A DNA stretch of 64,000 bases from the NCBI GenBank assembly GCA_964432415.1, contig CAYSNW010000015.1, positions 1 through 64,000 of the forward strand, in the 5' to 3' direction. Numbering within the stretch: the first letter of the stretch is position 1; each line of letters starts with the position of its first letter. This document shows, piece after piece, positions 1 through 8,276 of this stretch. The stretch comes from JAFECT01 sp964432415. Lineage in GTDB: Bacteria > Pseudomonadota > Alphaproteobacteria > Caulobacterales > Caulobacteraceae. The notes below the pieces were generated by a model that ran no database searches, was not told where the DNA came from, and worked only from the letters and a program-made list of their open reading frames with translations. Made by a program: the position numbers and the translations under genes.

Positions 1-682
1 GGCGCCCGGGCGGACGGCGGTCGCCCTACCGGATTGGGCGGCGCTGGCGCCCGCGGAGGAGGCGCGCGCCACCCGCTGGGCCTCGCCCACCGATCTGGCC
101 GAGATCGCCAAGGTCCCTTCCCCCTCGCCCCTGGCCGACACCGGCGGCCTGAGGCGGTTCCGGCGCGGCGAACTGATCCACCGCCTGTTCCAGCTGCTGC
201 CCGACCTGGCGGCCGCCGACCGGGCCGCGGGCGCCGAAGCGCTCCTGGCGCGCGAGCCCGATCTGACGCCCGAGCAGCGCGCCGAGATGACGCAGGCGGT
301 GCTGGCGGTGCTGGACGATCCGCGCTTCGCGGAGGTGTTCGGTCCCGGCTCGCGGCCCGAGGTGGCGGTGGCGGGTTCGGCCGCAGGCCTGCCGGACGGG
401 GTGGCCATCTCCGGGCGGCTGGACCGGCTGGTGATCGGCCCCGAGCGGGTTCTGGTCATCGACTACAAGACCAACCGGCCCGCGCCGGACCGGGCCGAGG
501 ACGCCGATTTCCACTACCTGGCCCAGATGGCGGTCTATGTGGCGGTGCTGCGCTCGCTCTATCCGGACCGCCAGGTCGCGGCGGCGCTGATCTGGACCGA
601 CGGGCCGAAGCTGACGGTGCTCTCCGACGCCCTGGTGGAATCGACCCTGCGCCGGATCCGTGGCGAGGGCACGGCTTCGTGA
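1..682 (+). CDS. addA: AddA double-strand-break repair helicase-nuclease, C-terminal fragment
   Basis: C-terminal part of AddA, a subunit of the AddAB helicase-nuclease that resects double-strand breaks for RecA-dependent repair. The gene enters from the left edge and reads in frame from base 2. The fragment carries the RecB-type PD-(D/E)XK nuclease domain: a conserved RGELIHRLFQLLP segment near bases 150-205, then GRLDRLVI and VLVIDYKTN, with the Asp-Tyr-Lys catalytic codons at 461-469, ending at a TGA at 680-682. The following trxA starts 86 bp downstream in the same direction, the usual addA-trxA order in Caulobacterales. The N-terminal helicase domains lie outside the window. Family assignment is firm. 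Confidence 0.93.
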   Translation, partial: APGRTAVALPDWAALAPAEEARATRWASPTDLAEIAKVPSPSPLADTGGLRRFRRGELIHRLFQLLPDLAAADRAAGAEALLAREPDLTPEQRAEMTQAVLAVLDDPRFAEVFGPGSRPEVAVAGSAAGLPDGVAISGRLDRLVIGPERVLVIDYKTNRPAPDRAEDADFHYLAQMAVYVAVLRSLYPDRQVAAALIWTDGPKLTVLSDALVESTLRRIRGEGTAS

Positions 683-768
683 GGGCGGTTGATCTCCCCC
701 CAGCGTCACCCTATCTGGACGCGACGCCGCCTCGTCATGGGACGAGTCGCGCTGTTGGAGTTGCAAGC

Positions 769-1107
769 ATGGCCACGGTGAAGGTCACGGACGAAAGCTT
801 CGAGCAGGACGTCCTGAAGTCCGACAAGCTGGTGCTGGTGGATTTCTGGGCGGAGTGGTGCGGCCCCTGCAAGCAGATCGCCCCGGCGCTGGAGCAGATC
901 TCCGAGGACTTCGCCGACCAGGTGACCATCGCCAAGGTCAATATCGAGGACAGCCCCTCGGTCCCGACCCGCTATGGCGTGAAGGGCATCCCGACCCTGA
1001 TGCTGTTCCGCGACGGCCACATGACCTCGATGAAGGTCGGCGCCATGCCCAAGCAGAAGATTCTGGAGTGGCTGGCCGAGACCGGCGTGAAGGCGGCGGT
1101 GGCCTGA
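769..1107 (+). CDS. trxA: Thioredoxin
   Basis: Small cytosolic thiol-disulfide reductase that passes electrons from thioredoxin reductase to ribonucleotide reductase, peroxiredoxins and other targets. The 112-residue protein has the redox motif WCGPC at residues 30-34, the buried Asp25 and the cis-proline in GIPT (Pro75), all diagnostic. I chose the ATG at 769 because it gives the normal thioredoxin length and is preceded by a GGAG; the frame is open further upstream through the addA overlap but that extension has no thioredoxin homology. Downstream are an inverted repeat and the convergent folC. Confidence 0.97.
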   Translation: MATVKVTDESFEQDVLKSDKLVLVDFWAEWCGPCKQIAPALEQISEDFADQVTIAKVNIEDSPSVPTRYGVKGIPTLMLFRDGHMTSMKVGAMPKQKILEWLAETGVKAAVA

Positions 1108-1153
1108 GGCTGTTTCTCGCCGTCAGGCGGGAGAAAGAATTTCACCACCAAAC

Positions 1154-1204
1154 ACACCAAGGACACCAAGGGGTCGGCGCGAACTCGCGATTTGTCCTTG
1201 GTGT
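1154..1204. repeat. 12-bp inverted repeat between trxA and folC
   Basis: The arm acaccaaggaca (1154-1165) is matched exactly by tgtccttggtgt (1193-1204) across a 27-nt loop. The left arm sits in an iterated accaaac/acaccaagg tract. It lies between convergent trxA and folC and may act as a bidirectional terminator, though neither side has a T run. The A/C-rich, AGG-iterated tract resembles dispersed repeats of other bacterial genomes; that comparison is from memory only. Confidence 0.55.
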
Positions 1205-1212
1205 TCGCGGCC

Positions 1213-2529
1213 TTAGACCGGCCAGGTCTCTGGCGATCTGGCCAACACTTCTCCCGCCAGATAGAGCGAGCCGCAGATCACGACGCGCGGCCGCTCGCCT
1301 GACGCCAAGGCGCGGTCCAGCGCCGGATCCAGTCCCTCGCAGGCCTCGGCCCTGAGCCCGACCATGCGCGCCGATTGCGCCAGATCGCGCGGCGGCGCGG
1401 CCGTATCCGCGGCGAACGGGACGGTGAAGACACCGGGCTTCAACCCCCGGAACGCCTCGAAGAAGGCGAGCGCGTCCTTGTTGGCCAGCATCCCCGCGAC
1501 CAAGACCAGGGGGCGGCCGTCGCGGGCGCCCAGATCGGCGAGGGTGCGGGCCAGGGCCCGCGCCGCGTGGGGATTGTGACCGCCGTCCAGGATCAGGTCG
1601 GCGCCGGTGGCCCTGGCCCGCTCGCCCAAAGGCCCGGCGGTGATCCGCTGCAGGCGTCCGGGCCAGGTCACGCTGGACAGTCCCTCGACGATGGCGCCCT
1701 CGCCGATACGCTCGTCGCCGAGCGCCAGGATCGCGGCGATGGCCAGGCCCGCGTTGTCGAACTGGTGCGCCCCGATCAGGGCCGGCGACGGCAGGTCGTA
1801 GAGGCGGTCGCCGCCCTGGAAGACCATGCCGCCGCGCTCGGGGTAGGCGTCGAAGTCGCAGCCGAGGACGCTCAGGGACGCGCCGACCGCTTCCGCCCGC
1901 GCCTCGATGACGGCCAGCGCATTCTCGTTCTGACGGCCGATGACGGCCGGCACGCCCTTGCGCAGGATGCCGGCCTTCTCGGTGGCCACCGCCTCGACCG
2001 TGTCGCCGAGGAACTCACGGTGATCGAGGTCGACCGGGGCAATTACGGAGACCGCGACGCCCTCCACCACATTGGTGGCGTCCAGCACCCCTCCCAGACC
2101 CACCTCCAGGATGCAGAGGTCCGCGGGCGTCTCGGCGAAGGCCAGCAGGCCCACGGCGGTGGTGACCTCGAAGAAGGTGATCGGTTCGCCCGCATTGGCG
2201 GCCTCGACCCGGGTGACGACGTCGGCGAGGCGGTCGTCGCCGATGAGGGCTCCCGCCAGCCGGATACGCTCGGCGAAGCGCACCAGATGGGGGGATGTGT
2301 AGACGTGGACCTTGAGGCCCGCGGCCTCCGCGATGGCGCGGATGAAGGCGACGGTGGAGCCCTTGCCGTTGGTGCCGGCGACGTGGATCACCGGGGGGAG
2401 CTTGCGCTGGGGATCGCCCAGGGCGGCGCAGAGACGCTGCATGCGCTCAAGCGACAGGTCGATGAGCTTGGGGTGCAGGGCCTTGAGGCGCTCGAGCGCG
2501 GCGTCGTGGGGGAGGAGGCGGTCGGTCAT
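1213..2529 (-). CDS. folC: Bifunctional dihydrofolate synthase / folylpolyglutamate synthase
   Basis: Adds glutamate to dihydropteroate and then extends the gamma-glutamyl tail of folates in an ATP-dependent Mur-ligase-type reaction in the cytosol. The 438-residue protein has the P-loop GTNGKGS at residues 52-58, the following TSPHLVRFAERI segment, and DGGHNPHA in the C-terminal domain, as expected for FolC. It starts with ATG at 2529. It is the last gene of the leftward trpF-trpB-trpA-accD-folC block but is separated from accD by a 225-bp gap filled by a long palindromic element, so its expression may be partly uncoupled. accD-folC adjacency is common in Proteobacteria. Confidence 0.96.
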   Translation of the reverse strand: MTDRLLPHDAALERLKALHPKLIDLSLERMQRLCAALGDPQRKLPPVIHVAGTNGKGSTVAFIRAIAEAAGLKVHVYTSPHLVRFAERIRLAGALIGDDRLADVVTRVEAANAGEPITFFEVTTAVGLLAFAETPADLCILEVGLGGVLDATNVVEGVAVSVIAPVDLDHREFLGDTVEAVATEKAGILRKGVPAVIGRQNENALAVIEARAEAVGASLSVLGCDFDAYPERGGMVFQGGDRLYDLPSPALIGAHQFDNAGLAIAAILALGDERIGEGAIVEGLSSVTWPGRLQRITAGPLGERARATGADLILDGGHNPHAARALARTLADLGARDGRPLVLVAGMLANKDALAFFEAFRGLKPGVFTVPFAADTAAPPRDLAQSARMVGLRAEACEGLDPALDRALASGERPRVVICGSLYLAGEVLARSPETWPV

Positions 2530-2578
2530 GAGGCGCCTCCTGGCTGACGATTCGACGCTGAACTGCCCCCTATTATGA

Positions 2579-2738
2579 CCGTCATCCTCGGAGCGCAGGC
2601 GCGTGGGCGCCGGAGACCCGAGGACCCAACAGCTCCCCGCTCAACGCTGCGAAGGAAAAGGGCGTCCAGCTTCACACAAGATTCGCTGTTGGGTCCTCGG
2701 GTCTGCGCCCCTGCGGGGCTCCGCTCCGAGGATGACGG
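2579..2738. repeat. Nested palindromic (MITE/REP-like) element between accD and folC
   Basis: The gap consists of two nested perfect inverted repeats. The outer arms are ccgtcatcctcggagc (2579-2594) and its complement (2723-2738). The inner arms are 19 bp (2615-2633 and 2685-2703; core gacccgaggacccaacagc). Between the arms, gcgcag/ctgcgc segments also pair, so about 160 bp can fold into one long hairpin with an asymmetric central loop. It encodes no protein. Size and symmetry resemble a small non-autonomous palindromic element; on the folC/accD transcript it would form a strong structure. Confidence 0.7.
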
Positions 2739-2754
2739 ACAGAGTTGTGGGTTG

Positions 2755-3684
2755 CTAGGCCGCCCGCCGCTTGCCGCCCATCAGCATGGACAGCACCGCG
2801 CCCAGCACCTCGGGGATCTCGGCGCGGGGCACCACGCGGTCGACCATGCCTTTTTCCACCAGGTATTCGGAGCGTTGGAAGCCCGGGGGCAGGGTCTCGC
2901 GGATGGTCTGTTCGATCACCCGCTGGCCGGCGAAGCCGATGAGCGCGCCCGGCTCGGCCAGGTGGATGTCGCCCAGCATGGCGTAGGAGGCGGTCACGCC
3001 CCCGGTGGTCGGGTCGGTGAGGACCACGACGTAAGGCAGCTGGGCCTTCTTCAGTTCCTGGATGGCCAGGGTCGTGCGCGCCATCTGCATCAGGGAAAGC
3101 GCCCCTTCCTGCATGCGCGCGCCGCCGGCGGCGGTGAAGGCGACCAGGGGCACGCCCCGCCCCACCGCTTCCTCGGCCGCACGGATGAAGCTCTCGCCCG
3201 CGGCCATGCCGAGCGACCCGCCCATGAAGGCGAAGTCCTGGACCATGGCCACGGCGGCCACGCCCTTGATCTTGCCGTAGCCGATGGAGACCGCGTCCTG
3301 GTGACCGGTGGCCTTGCGCGCGGCGTGCAGCCGCTCGCGGTAGGGGCGGCCGTCGAAGAATTCCAGCGGGTCTTCCGGCGCGGTGGGCGGATTGATCGCC
3401 TCCCACTGGCCGTCGTCGAAGGTGAAGCGCAGGCGCAGCTCCGCCCCGATGCGCATGTGCCGACCGGCCGGAGTGACCCAAAGGGCCGCCTCCAGGTCGG
3501 GGCGATAGATCATCTCGCCGGTGTCGGGGCATTTGACCCAGAGGTTCTCGGGCGTGTCGCGCTTGGTGAAGGCCTTGCGCACGCCGGGCGCGATCTTGGC
3601 CAGCCAGCCGCCGCGCTCGCGACGGTCGCCGCCCTTGCCGGCGCCGTGTCCCTTGGGGTCGTCGAACTTTTCGGCCATCGCCAT
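2755..3684 (-). CDS. accD: Acetyl-CoA carboxylase carboxyltransferase subunit beta
   Basis: Beta subunit of the acetyl-CoA carboxylase carboxyltransferase, which moves the carboxyl group from biotin to acetyl-CoA to give malonyl-CoA for fatty-acid synthesis. The 309-residue protein shows the crotonase-like carboxyltransferase core (QDFAFMGGSLGM, FTAAGGARMQEG, LTDPTTGGVTASYAMLGD). The N-terminal zinc-ribbon region LWVKCPDTGEMIYRPDLE keeps only Cys52; the three other zinc cysteines of the E. coli protein are absent. It starts 3 bp after the trpA stop, so translation is probably coupled; an in-frame ATG 6 bp inside is an alternative start. Confidence 0.96.
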   Translation of the reverse strand: MAMAEKFDDPKGHGAGKGGDRRERGGWLAKIAPGVRKAFTKRDTPENLWVKCPDTGEMIYRPDLEAALWVTPAGRHMRIGAELRLRFTFDDGQWEAINPPTAPEDPLEFFDGRPYRERLHAARKATGHQDAVSIGYGKIKGVAAVAMVQDFAFMGGSLGMAAGESFIRAAEEAVGRGVPLVAFTAAGGARMQEGALSLMQMARTTLAIQELKKAQLPYVVVLTDPTTGGVTASYAMLGDIHLAEPGALIGFAGQRVIEQTIRETLPPGFQRSEYLVEKGMVDRVVPRAEIPEVLGAVLSMLMGGKRRAA

Positions 3685-3687
3685 CCG

Positions 3688-4521
3688 TCAGGCCTCCGCG
3701 ACCGCGACTCGCGCAGAATGCACAGCTTTGGCCAAAGCCGCGGCTGTTTCCAGAACTTTCGGCGCAGGGTTTTCGTTCAACGCAATCGCCTCCGCGATCC
3801 GATCCACAAGCGCCGATCCTACCACAGCGGCGTCGGCGATGCGGGCTACTTCCGCCGCTCTTGACGGAGTCTTGATCCCGAAACCCACCGCCACCGGCAG
3901 GCCCGAGGCCTTGCGCACCCGCTCCACGGCAGGCGCGATGGCGTCGGCGTCGGCCTCCAGCACCCCGGTCACCCCGGCCACGGAGACGTAGTAGACGAAG
4001 CCTGAGGTGCGCTTGACCACGGTGACCAGACGCTTGTCGTCGGTGGTCGGCGTGGCCAGGCGGATCAGGGATATCCCGACGCGCTCCAGTTCGTCCGCCA
4101 GCGGATCGGCCTCCTCCGGCGGGCAGTCGACCACGATCAGGCCGTCAACGCCGGCGTCCGCCGCGTGGTCGGCGAAGGCGGCGAAACCATGGGTCAGCAG
4201 GGGGTTGAGGTAGCCCATCAGCACGACCGGGGTGGTCTGATCGAGGGTGCGGAAGCGGCGCACCAGATCGAGCACGCCGTTCAGCGTCATACCGGCCTTC
4301 AGCGCCCTGAGCGAGGCCCGCTGGATCGGCGGCCCCTCGGCCATAGGGTCTGAGAAGGGAAAGCCCAGTTCGATGATGTCGGCGCCGGCGGCGGGCAGGC
4401 CGCTGATGATCTCGAAGGCGGCTTCGGGGGTGGGGTCGCCGGCCATGACATAGGCCACGAAGGCGGCCCGGTCCTCGCGCCTGAGGGCGGCGAAGCGGTC
4501 GTCCAGTCGCTGTTTGGTCAA
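3688..4521 (-). CDS. trpA: Tryptophan synthase alpha subunit
   Basis: Cleaves indole-3-glycerol phosphate to indole and glyceraldehyde-3-phosphate and channels indole to TrpB. I place the start at a TTG (4521) whose bases overlap the trpB stop as TTGA, giving MTKQRLDDRF and 277 residues; an upstream in-frame ATG would lie entirely inside trpB. The catalytic Glu is at residue 51 (IIELGFPFSDP). The position of the second catalytic acid (Asp60 in enteric enzymes) is Glu62 in MAEGP. The phosphate-binding VGFGIKTPS segment is present near residue 213. The 4-bp overlap indicates translational coupling with trpB. Confidence 0.96.
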   Translation of the reverse strand: MTKQRLDDRFAALRREDRAAFVAYVMAGDPTPEAAFEIISGLPAAGADIIELGFPFSDPMAEGPPIQRASLRALKAGMTLNGVLDLVRRFRTLDQTTPVVLMGYLNPLLTHGFAAFADHAADAGVDGLIVVDCPPEEADPLADELERVGISLIRLATPTTDDKRLVTVVKRTSGFVYYVSVAGVTGVLEADADAIAPAVERVRKASGLPVAVGFGIKTPSRAAEVARIADAAVVGSALVDRIAEAIALNENPAPKVLETAAALAKAVHSARVAVAEA

Positions 4522-5735
4522 AGCTTGGTCCCCAGGTGCTCGGCGACGGAGAAGATGTCCTTGTCGCCGCGGCCGCACATGTTCATCACGATGATCCCGC
4601 CCTTGCCGATCTCCCTGGCCAGCTCGCCGGTGCGGGCGAGCGCATGGGCGGGTTCGAGCGCGGGGATGATGCCTTCGAGCTTGGCGCAGAGCTGGAACGC
4701 CTCCAGCGCCTCGTCGTCGGTGGCGGAGATGTACTCGGCCCGTCCCGTGTCGTGCAGGAAGGCGTGCTCCGGCCCGATGCCGGGGTAGTCGAGCCCGGCC
4801 GAGATCGAGTGGGCGTCGATGATCTGGCCGTCGGCGTCCTGCAGCAGATAGGTCTTGTTGCCGTGCAGAACCCCCGGGCGTCCGCCGGTGAGCGAGGCGG
4901 CGTGCATGCCGGTGTTCACCCCATGGCCGGCCGCCTCGACCCCAATCAGGCGCACGCCCTCGTCGCCGATGAAGGGGTGGAACAGGCCGATGGCGTTGGA
5001 GCCACCGCCGATGGCGGCGACCACGGCGTCGGGCAGGCGGCCCTCGACCTTGAGGATCTGCTGCTTGGCCTCGCGTCCGATCACCGACTGGAAGTCGCGC
5101 ACCAGCTCCGGATAGGGGTGCGGGCCGGCCGCCGTGCCGATGATGTAGAAGGTGTCGGCGACGTTGGTGACCCAGTCACGCAGCGCCTCGTTCATGGCGT
5201 CCTTGAGCGTGCCGGTGCCCGAGGTCACGGGCACGATCTCGGCGCCCAGCAGCTTCATGCGGAAGACGTTGGGCTTCTGCCGCTCGACGTCGGTCTCGCC
5301 CATGTAAACGACGCAGGGCAGGCCGAAACGGGCGCAGACGGTGGCAGAGGCCACCCCATGCTGGCCGGCGCCGGTCTCGGCGATGATCCGCGTGCGGCCC
5401 ATGCGCCGGGCCAGCAGAATCTGGCCCATGCAGTTGTTGATCTTGTGCGCGCCGGTGTGGTTGAGCTCGTCGCGCTTCAGATAGATCTTGGCCCCGCCGA
5501 AATGATCGGTCAGGCGCTCGGCGAAATACAGCGGGCTAGGCCTACCCACATAGTGCTCGAGGAACCAGTCCAGCTCCTGCTGGAAGCTGGGATCGGCCTT
5601 GGCGGCCGCATAGGCCTGCTCCAGCTCCAGCACCAGGGGCATCAGGGTCTCGGCGACGTAGCGGCCGCCATAGTCGCCGAACCGGCCGTTCTGATCGGGC
5701 CAGGCGTAGGCGTTCGATTTTGCAGCAGAACTCAA
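4518..5735 (-). CDS. trpB: Tryptophan synthase beta subunit
   Basis: PLP enzyme condensing indole with L-serine to give L-tryptophan. The PLP lysine lies in HTGAHKINN, and the phosphate-binding GGGSNA loop is present. Two starts are possible. A GTG at 5765 gives 415 residues and begins 1 base after the trpF stop. A TTG at 5735 gives 405 residues, is preceded by GAGGA with 7-nt spacing, and fits the family length of about 400-406 better, so I prefer it. Both give the same core starting at NGRFGDYGGRYV. The gene sits between trpF and trpA in one leftward operon. Confidence 0.95.
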   Translation of the reverse strand: MSSAAKSNAYAWPDQNGRFGDYGGRYVAETLMPLVLELEQAYAAAKADPSFQQELDWFLEHYVGRPSPLYFAERLTDHFGGAKIYLKRDELNHTGAHKINNCMGQILLARRMGRTRIIAETGAGQHGVASATVCARFGLPCVVYMGETDVERQKPNVFRMKLLGAEIVPVTSGTGTLKDAMNEALRDWVTNVADTFYIIGTAAGPHPYPELVRDFQSVIGREAKQQILKVEGRLPDAVVAAIGGGSNAIGLFHPFIGDEGVRLIGVEAAGHGVNTGMHAASLTGGRPGVLHGNKTYLLQDADGQIIDAHSISAGLDYPGIGPEHAFLHDTGRAEYISATDDEALEAFQLCAKLEGIIPALEPAHALARTGELAREIGKGGIIVMNMCGRGDKDIFSVAEHLGTKL

Positions 5736-5766
5736 GTCAGGGTCCTCAACACGCGCGGCCGCCACA

Positions 5767-6411
5767 CTAGCGCGCGCGTTCGACAGCCTTCAGGAAGGCC
5801 GAAATCAGGGCGGGGTCTTTTAGTCCGGGGGCGCTTTCCACGCCAGAGGAAACGTCGACCAACGGCGCGCCGGAGATTTCCAGGGCTTCGGTGACGTTGA
5901 GCGGGCCGATCCCGCCGGCCAGGAACCAGGGCCGGGCGAAGCGGCGCCCGGCGAGCAGGCTCCAGTCGAACTTCGCCCCCAGGCCGCCCGGCAGGACCGA
6001 GCCCTTGGGCGGGCGGGCGTCGAACATCAGGTGATCGACGGCGCCTTCGAAGGCGACGGCGGCGTCGAGGTCGGCGGCCTCGGAGACCGACAGGGCCTTG
6101 ATCACGCCCGAGCCACTGCGGCGCTTGATCGCGGCGGCGCGCGAGGCGTCCTCCTTGCCGTGCAGCTGGAAGAAGTCGGGGCGGAGGGCCGACGCGATGC
6201 GGTCGATCAGGTCGTCGTCCGGATCGACCACCACGGCCACGACCGGTGTGCGGCCCCGCGCCGGGGCGGCCAGGAAGGCGGCGCGCTCGGGGTCGAGATT
6301 GCGCGGGCTCGGCGGGAAGAAGACGAAGCCCAGGTGCGAGGCGCCGCCCGCGAGCGCGGCCTCGACGGCGTCGGGGGTGGTCAGGCCACAGATCTTGGCG
6401 CGGGCGGGCAT
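5767..6411 (-). CDS. trpF: Phosphoribosylanthranilate isomerase
   Basis: TIM-barrel isomerase converting phosphoribosylanthranilate to CdRP in tryptophan synthesis. With the ATG at 6411 the protein has 214 residues and begins MPARAKICGLT, placing the catalytic Cys at residue 8 as the family requires; the longer frame upstream adds sequence without homology. The general acid Asp lies in MFDARPP, and GGIGPLNVTEAL forms the C-terminal phosphate site. It is the first gene of the leftward trpFBA-accD-folC block. Confidence 0.96.
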   Translation of the reverse strand: MPARAKICGLTTPDAVEAALAGGASHLGFVFFPPSPRNLDPERAAFLAAPARGRTPVVAVVVDPDDDLIDRIASALRPDFFQLHGKEDASRAAAIKRRSGSGVIKALSVSEAADLDAAVAFEGAVDHLMFDARPPKGSVLPGGLGAKFDWSLLAGRRFARPWFLAGGIGPLNVTEALEISGAPLVDVSSGVESAPGLKDPALISAFLKAVERAR

Positions 6412-6457
6412 GGCGCCTAGCTGGCGCCTTGAGGGTTCCGCCGCAAGCGGCGACGCT

Positions 6458-7660
6458 TCATTTCTCGAGACCGGCGGGCTCCTTGCCGAGTTCCTCCATC
6501 GATCCATTGTTGCAGCCGGGACGCGCCCGGCGCGACACCTGCGCCATGCGATAGGGGCCGGTCCCGGACACCACGAGGAACCAGGTCGGACCCCGGTCGC
6601 CGTCGAGCTCGAATTCGGTCAACCCGCCGGGGCAATGACGAACCGCCTCGAACCCGAGCCGGAACCTGGTCGCCTGCCTGGCGATGAGCGCGTGGCGCCG
6701 GCGCAGCCGGGGCGCGGACCAGGTCCGGGCTTCCCGCCATGGCGAACTCGCCCACTCGTCGACAAAATCGCGCGCGTTCTCCGCCACCGGCTGGATACGG
6801 GTCACCCGGTCGCTGTTGATGGCGTAGCGGTCGATATGCCGGCGGATCATCACCTCGATGTCCATGGAATCGCTGTAGCGGCGCTGCTCGAACCAGCCGG
6901 CCTCGGCGCGCATCACATAGGGCTCGTCATAGCCCAGGTAGACGCTGCGGTTGGCCTTGAAGAAGACGTGCGGCCGGCCCGGCGCCGGTCCCGGGCGGCT
7001 GAGGTCGTAGTCCAGCCCATGCCAGTTTGAAACGCACCAGGGACCGCCATGCATGGTGGCGAGGTACCAGCGCCCGCGGGCGTCGTCGGGCGAGATCCGA
7101 TGCTCGAGGCTGCTCCAGACGCCGGACAGGTCGCGATAGGGACGGCTGCGCCGGACCATCAGTTCGCGCCATCCCGAGGGGCCGCGGCGATACAGCATCA
7201 GCATACCGTCGTCCCCGCAGGCGATCTGCACCCGCGCGACCAGGCCCAGCAGGTCCGGGTGGTCCGGGTAGAGGACGACCTCATAGCCCAGGCCGTTTCC
7301 GTTCACCGCGCGGGTCGGATGGGCCGGATCGAATGGCGCCGTGTCTTCGAAGGCGTCACCACCCGCCGAGACAGCAGCCTGCAAAGCCTTCGCATCCGGA
7401 TGGGCCGGAGCGCAGCGCAGCGCCTCCGCGCCATAGACACGGATGCGATCCTTCAGCGCCTCCATGGCGCGGCGGGTGGGACGCGAAACCTCGATCTCCA
7501 TGTCGCTGCCGACCGGGATGGCGGTCAGCCGGGCGCGGGCCTGCCTGACGGCCGCTCCGGCGGCGGCGGCGCGATCCGGCGAACAGGGGGCGGCGGCCTC
7601 GGCCCGGCGGGCGGCGAGACCGAACAGAACCAGGGCGATGAGGAGGCCGGCCACGCGCAT
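6458..7660 (-). CDS. Secreted protein of unknown function
   Basis: I do not recognise the family. From the ATG at 7660 the protein has 400 residues and begins with a signal peptide (MRVAGLLIALVLFGLAARRAEA, cleavage near AEA-AAP). The mature part is rich in Arg, Trp and Tyr with several scattered Cys and shows no TPR pattern or catalytic motif that I can name. A start 16 codons further upstream is possible, but the signal peptide and a GGGG upstream favour 7660. It is transcribed leftwards and ends 46 bp before trpF, with its own start region facing the lipocalin-like gene. Function unknown. Confidence 0.75.
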   Translation of the reverse strand: MRVAGLLIALVLFGLAARRAEAAAPCSPDRAAAAGAAVRQARARLTAIPVGSDMEIEVSRPTRRAMEALKDRIRVYGAEALRCAPAHPDAKALQAAVSAGGDAFEDTAPFDPAHPTRAVNGNGLGYEVVLYPDHPDLLGLVARVQIACGDDGMLMLYRRGPSGWRELMVRRSRPYRDLSGVWSSLEHRISPDDARGRWYLATMHGGPWCVSNWHGLDYDLSRPGPAPGRPHVFFKANRSVYLGYDEPYVMRAEAGWFEQRRYSDSMDIEVMIRRHIDRYAINSDRVTRIQPVAENARDFVDEWASSPWREARTWSAPRLRRRHALIARQATRFRLGFEAVRHCPGGLTEFELDGDRGPTWFLVVSGTGPYRMAQVSRRARPGCNNGSMEELGKEPAGLEK

Positions 7661-7748
7661 TGCAATCCCCGCGAGGCGCACATTGAGAGGCCGCCGGGGT
7701 CGCGGCAAGCGCCCCGCCGATCACGTCCGCGGCAAGAGCGGCCGGCGA

Positions 7749-8210
7749 TCAGGCCGCCCGTTTCCAGATCAGGGTCCGCACCACCGGCGTCGCGTCCGCC
7801 GCGGCCGTGTCCAGCCGGATTGTCAGGGTGTCGCCCTCCACCGTCATGGCGCGGGTCAGGACCATGCCGACGCTCTCCGGCGACAGGGCGGCGGTCAGGG
7901 ACTGGGTGACGGTCCCGGCCTCGTCGTCGACCGAGTAGGTTCCGAAATAGGCGTCGTAGCCGCCGATGGCGCGGCTGTTGTTGGGGCCGGCCCGGGCGGG
8001 GCTCTCCATCGCCACGGCGGCGCAGCGGTCACGCTTCATGAACTGGGCGGCGAAGTTTCCGCCCCGGTCGTAGATCAGCAGGCCGAAGGGATCGGCGCCG
8101 AGGTGGGGATCGATCCGGCGCGCGCCGTCCGCCGTCTCGTCGTAGCGGCTGAGCAGGGTCCAGGAGCCGATCAGGGTCTCGGACAGGGGTACGGGGCGGG
8201 TCGAGGGCAT
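7749..8210 (-). CDS. Lipocalin-like domain protein
   Basis: A 153-residue protein resembling the small lipocalin-like family (Pfam Lipocalin_5 type): an N-terminal LIGSWTLLSRYD strand, then PFGLLIYDRGGNFAAQFM, a central GGYDAYFGTYSVDDEAGTVTQ and a C-terminal LTIRLDT...LIWKRA strand. Proteins of this type form a beta barrel for small hydrophobic ligands, but no ligand can be inferred. I chose the ATG at 8210; an ATG at 8240 would add MVCSAACELP, which could be a short lipoprotein-like leader but lacks a hydrophobic core. It follows an alpha/beta-hydrolase gene by 66 bp in the same direction, so the two may be cotranscribed. Confidence 0.75.
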   Translation of the reverse strand: MPSTRPVPLSETLIGSWTLLSRYDETADGARRIDPHLGADPFGLLIYDRGGNFAAQFMKRDRCAAVAMESPARAGPNNSRAIGGYDAYFGTYSVDDEAGTVTQSLTAALSPESVGMVLTRAMTVEGDTLTIRLDTAAADATPVVRTLIWKRAA

Positions 8211-8276
8211 CGGAAGCTCGCAAGCGGCGGAACACACCATCTACGAACTGGATCCGACCGCGGAGGCGCCCGCCGG

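Noticed and set aside
34..768. N-terminal extension of the thioredoxin frame
   Set aside because: It overlaps the AddA nuclease domain in another frame and gives a protein three times the thioredoxin length without homology.
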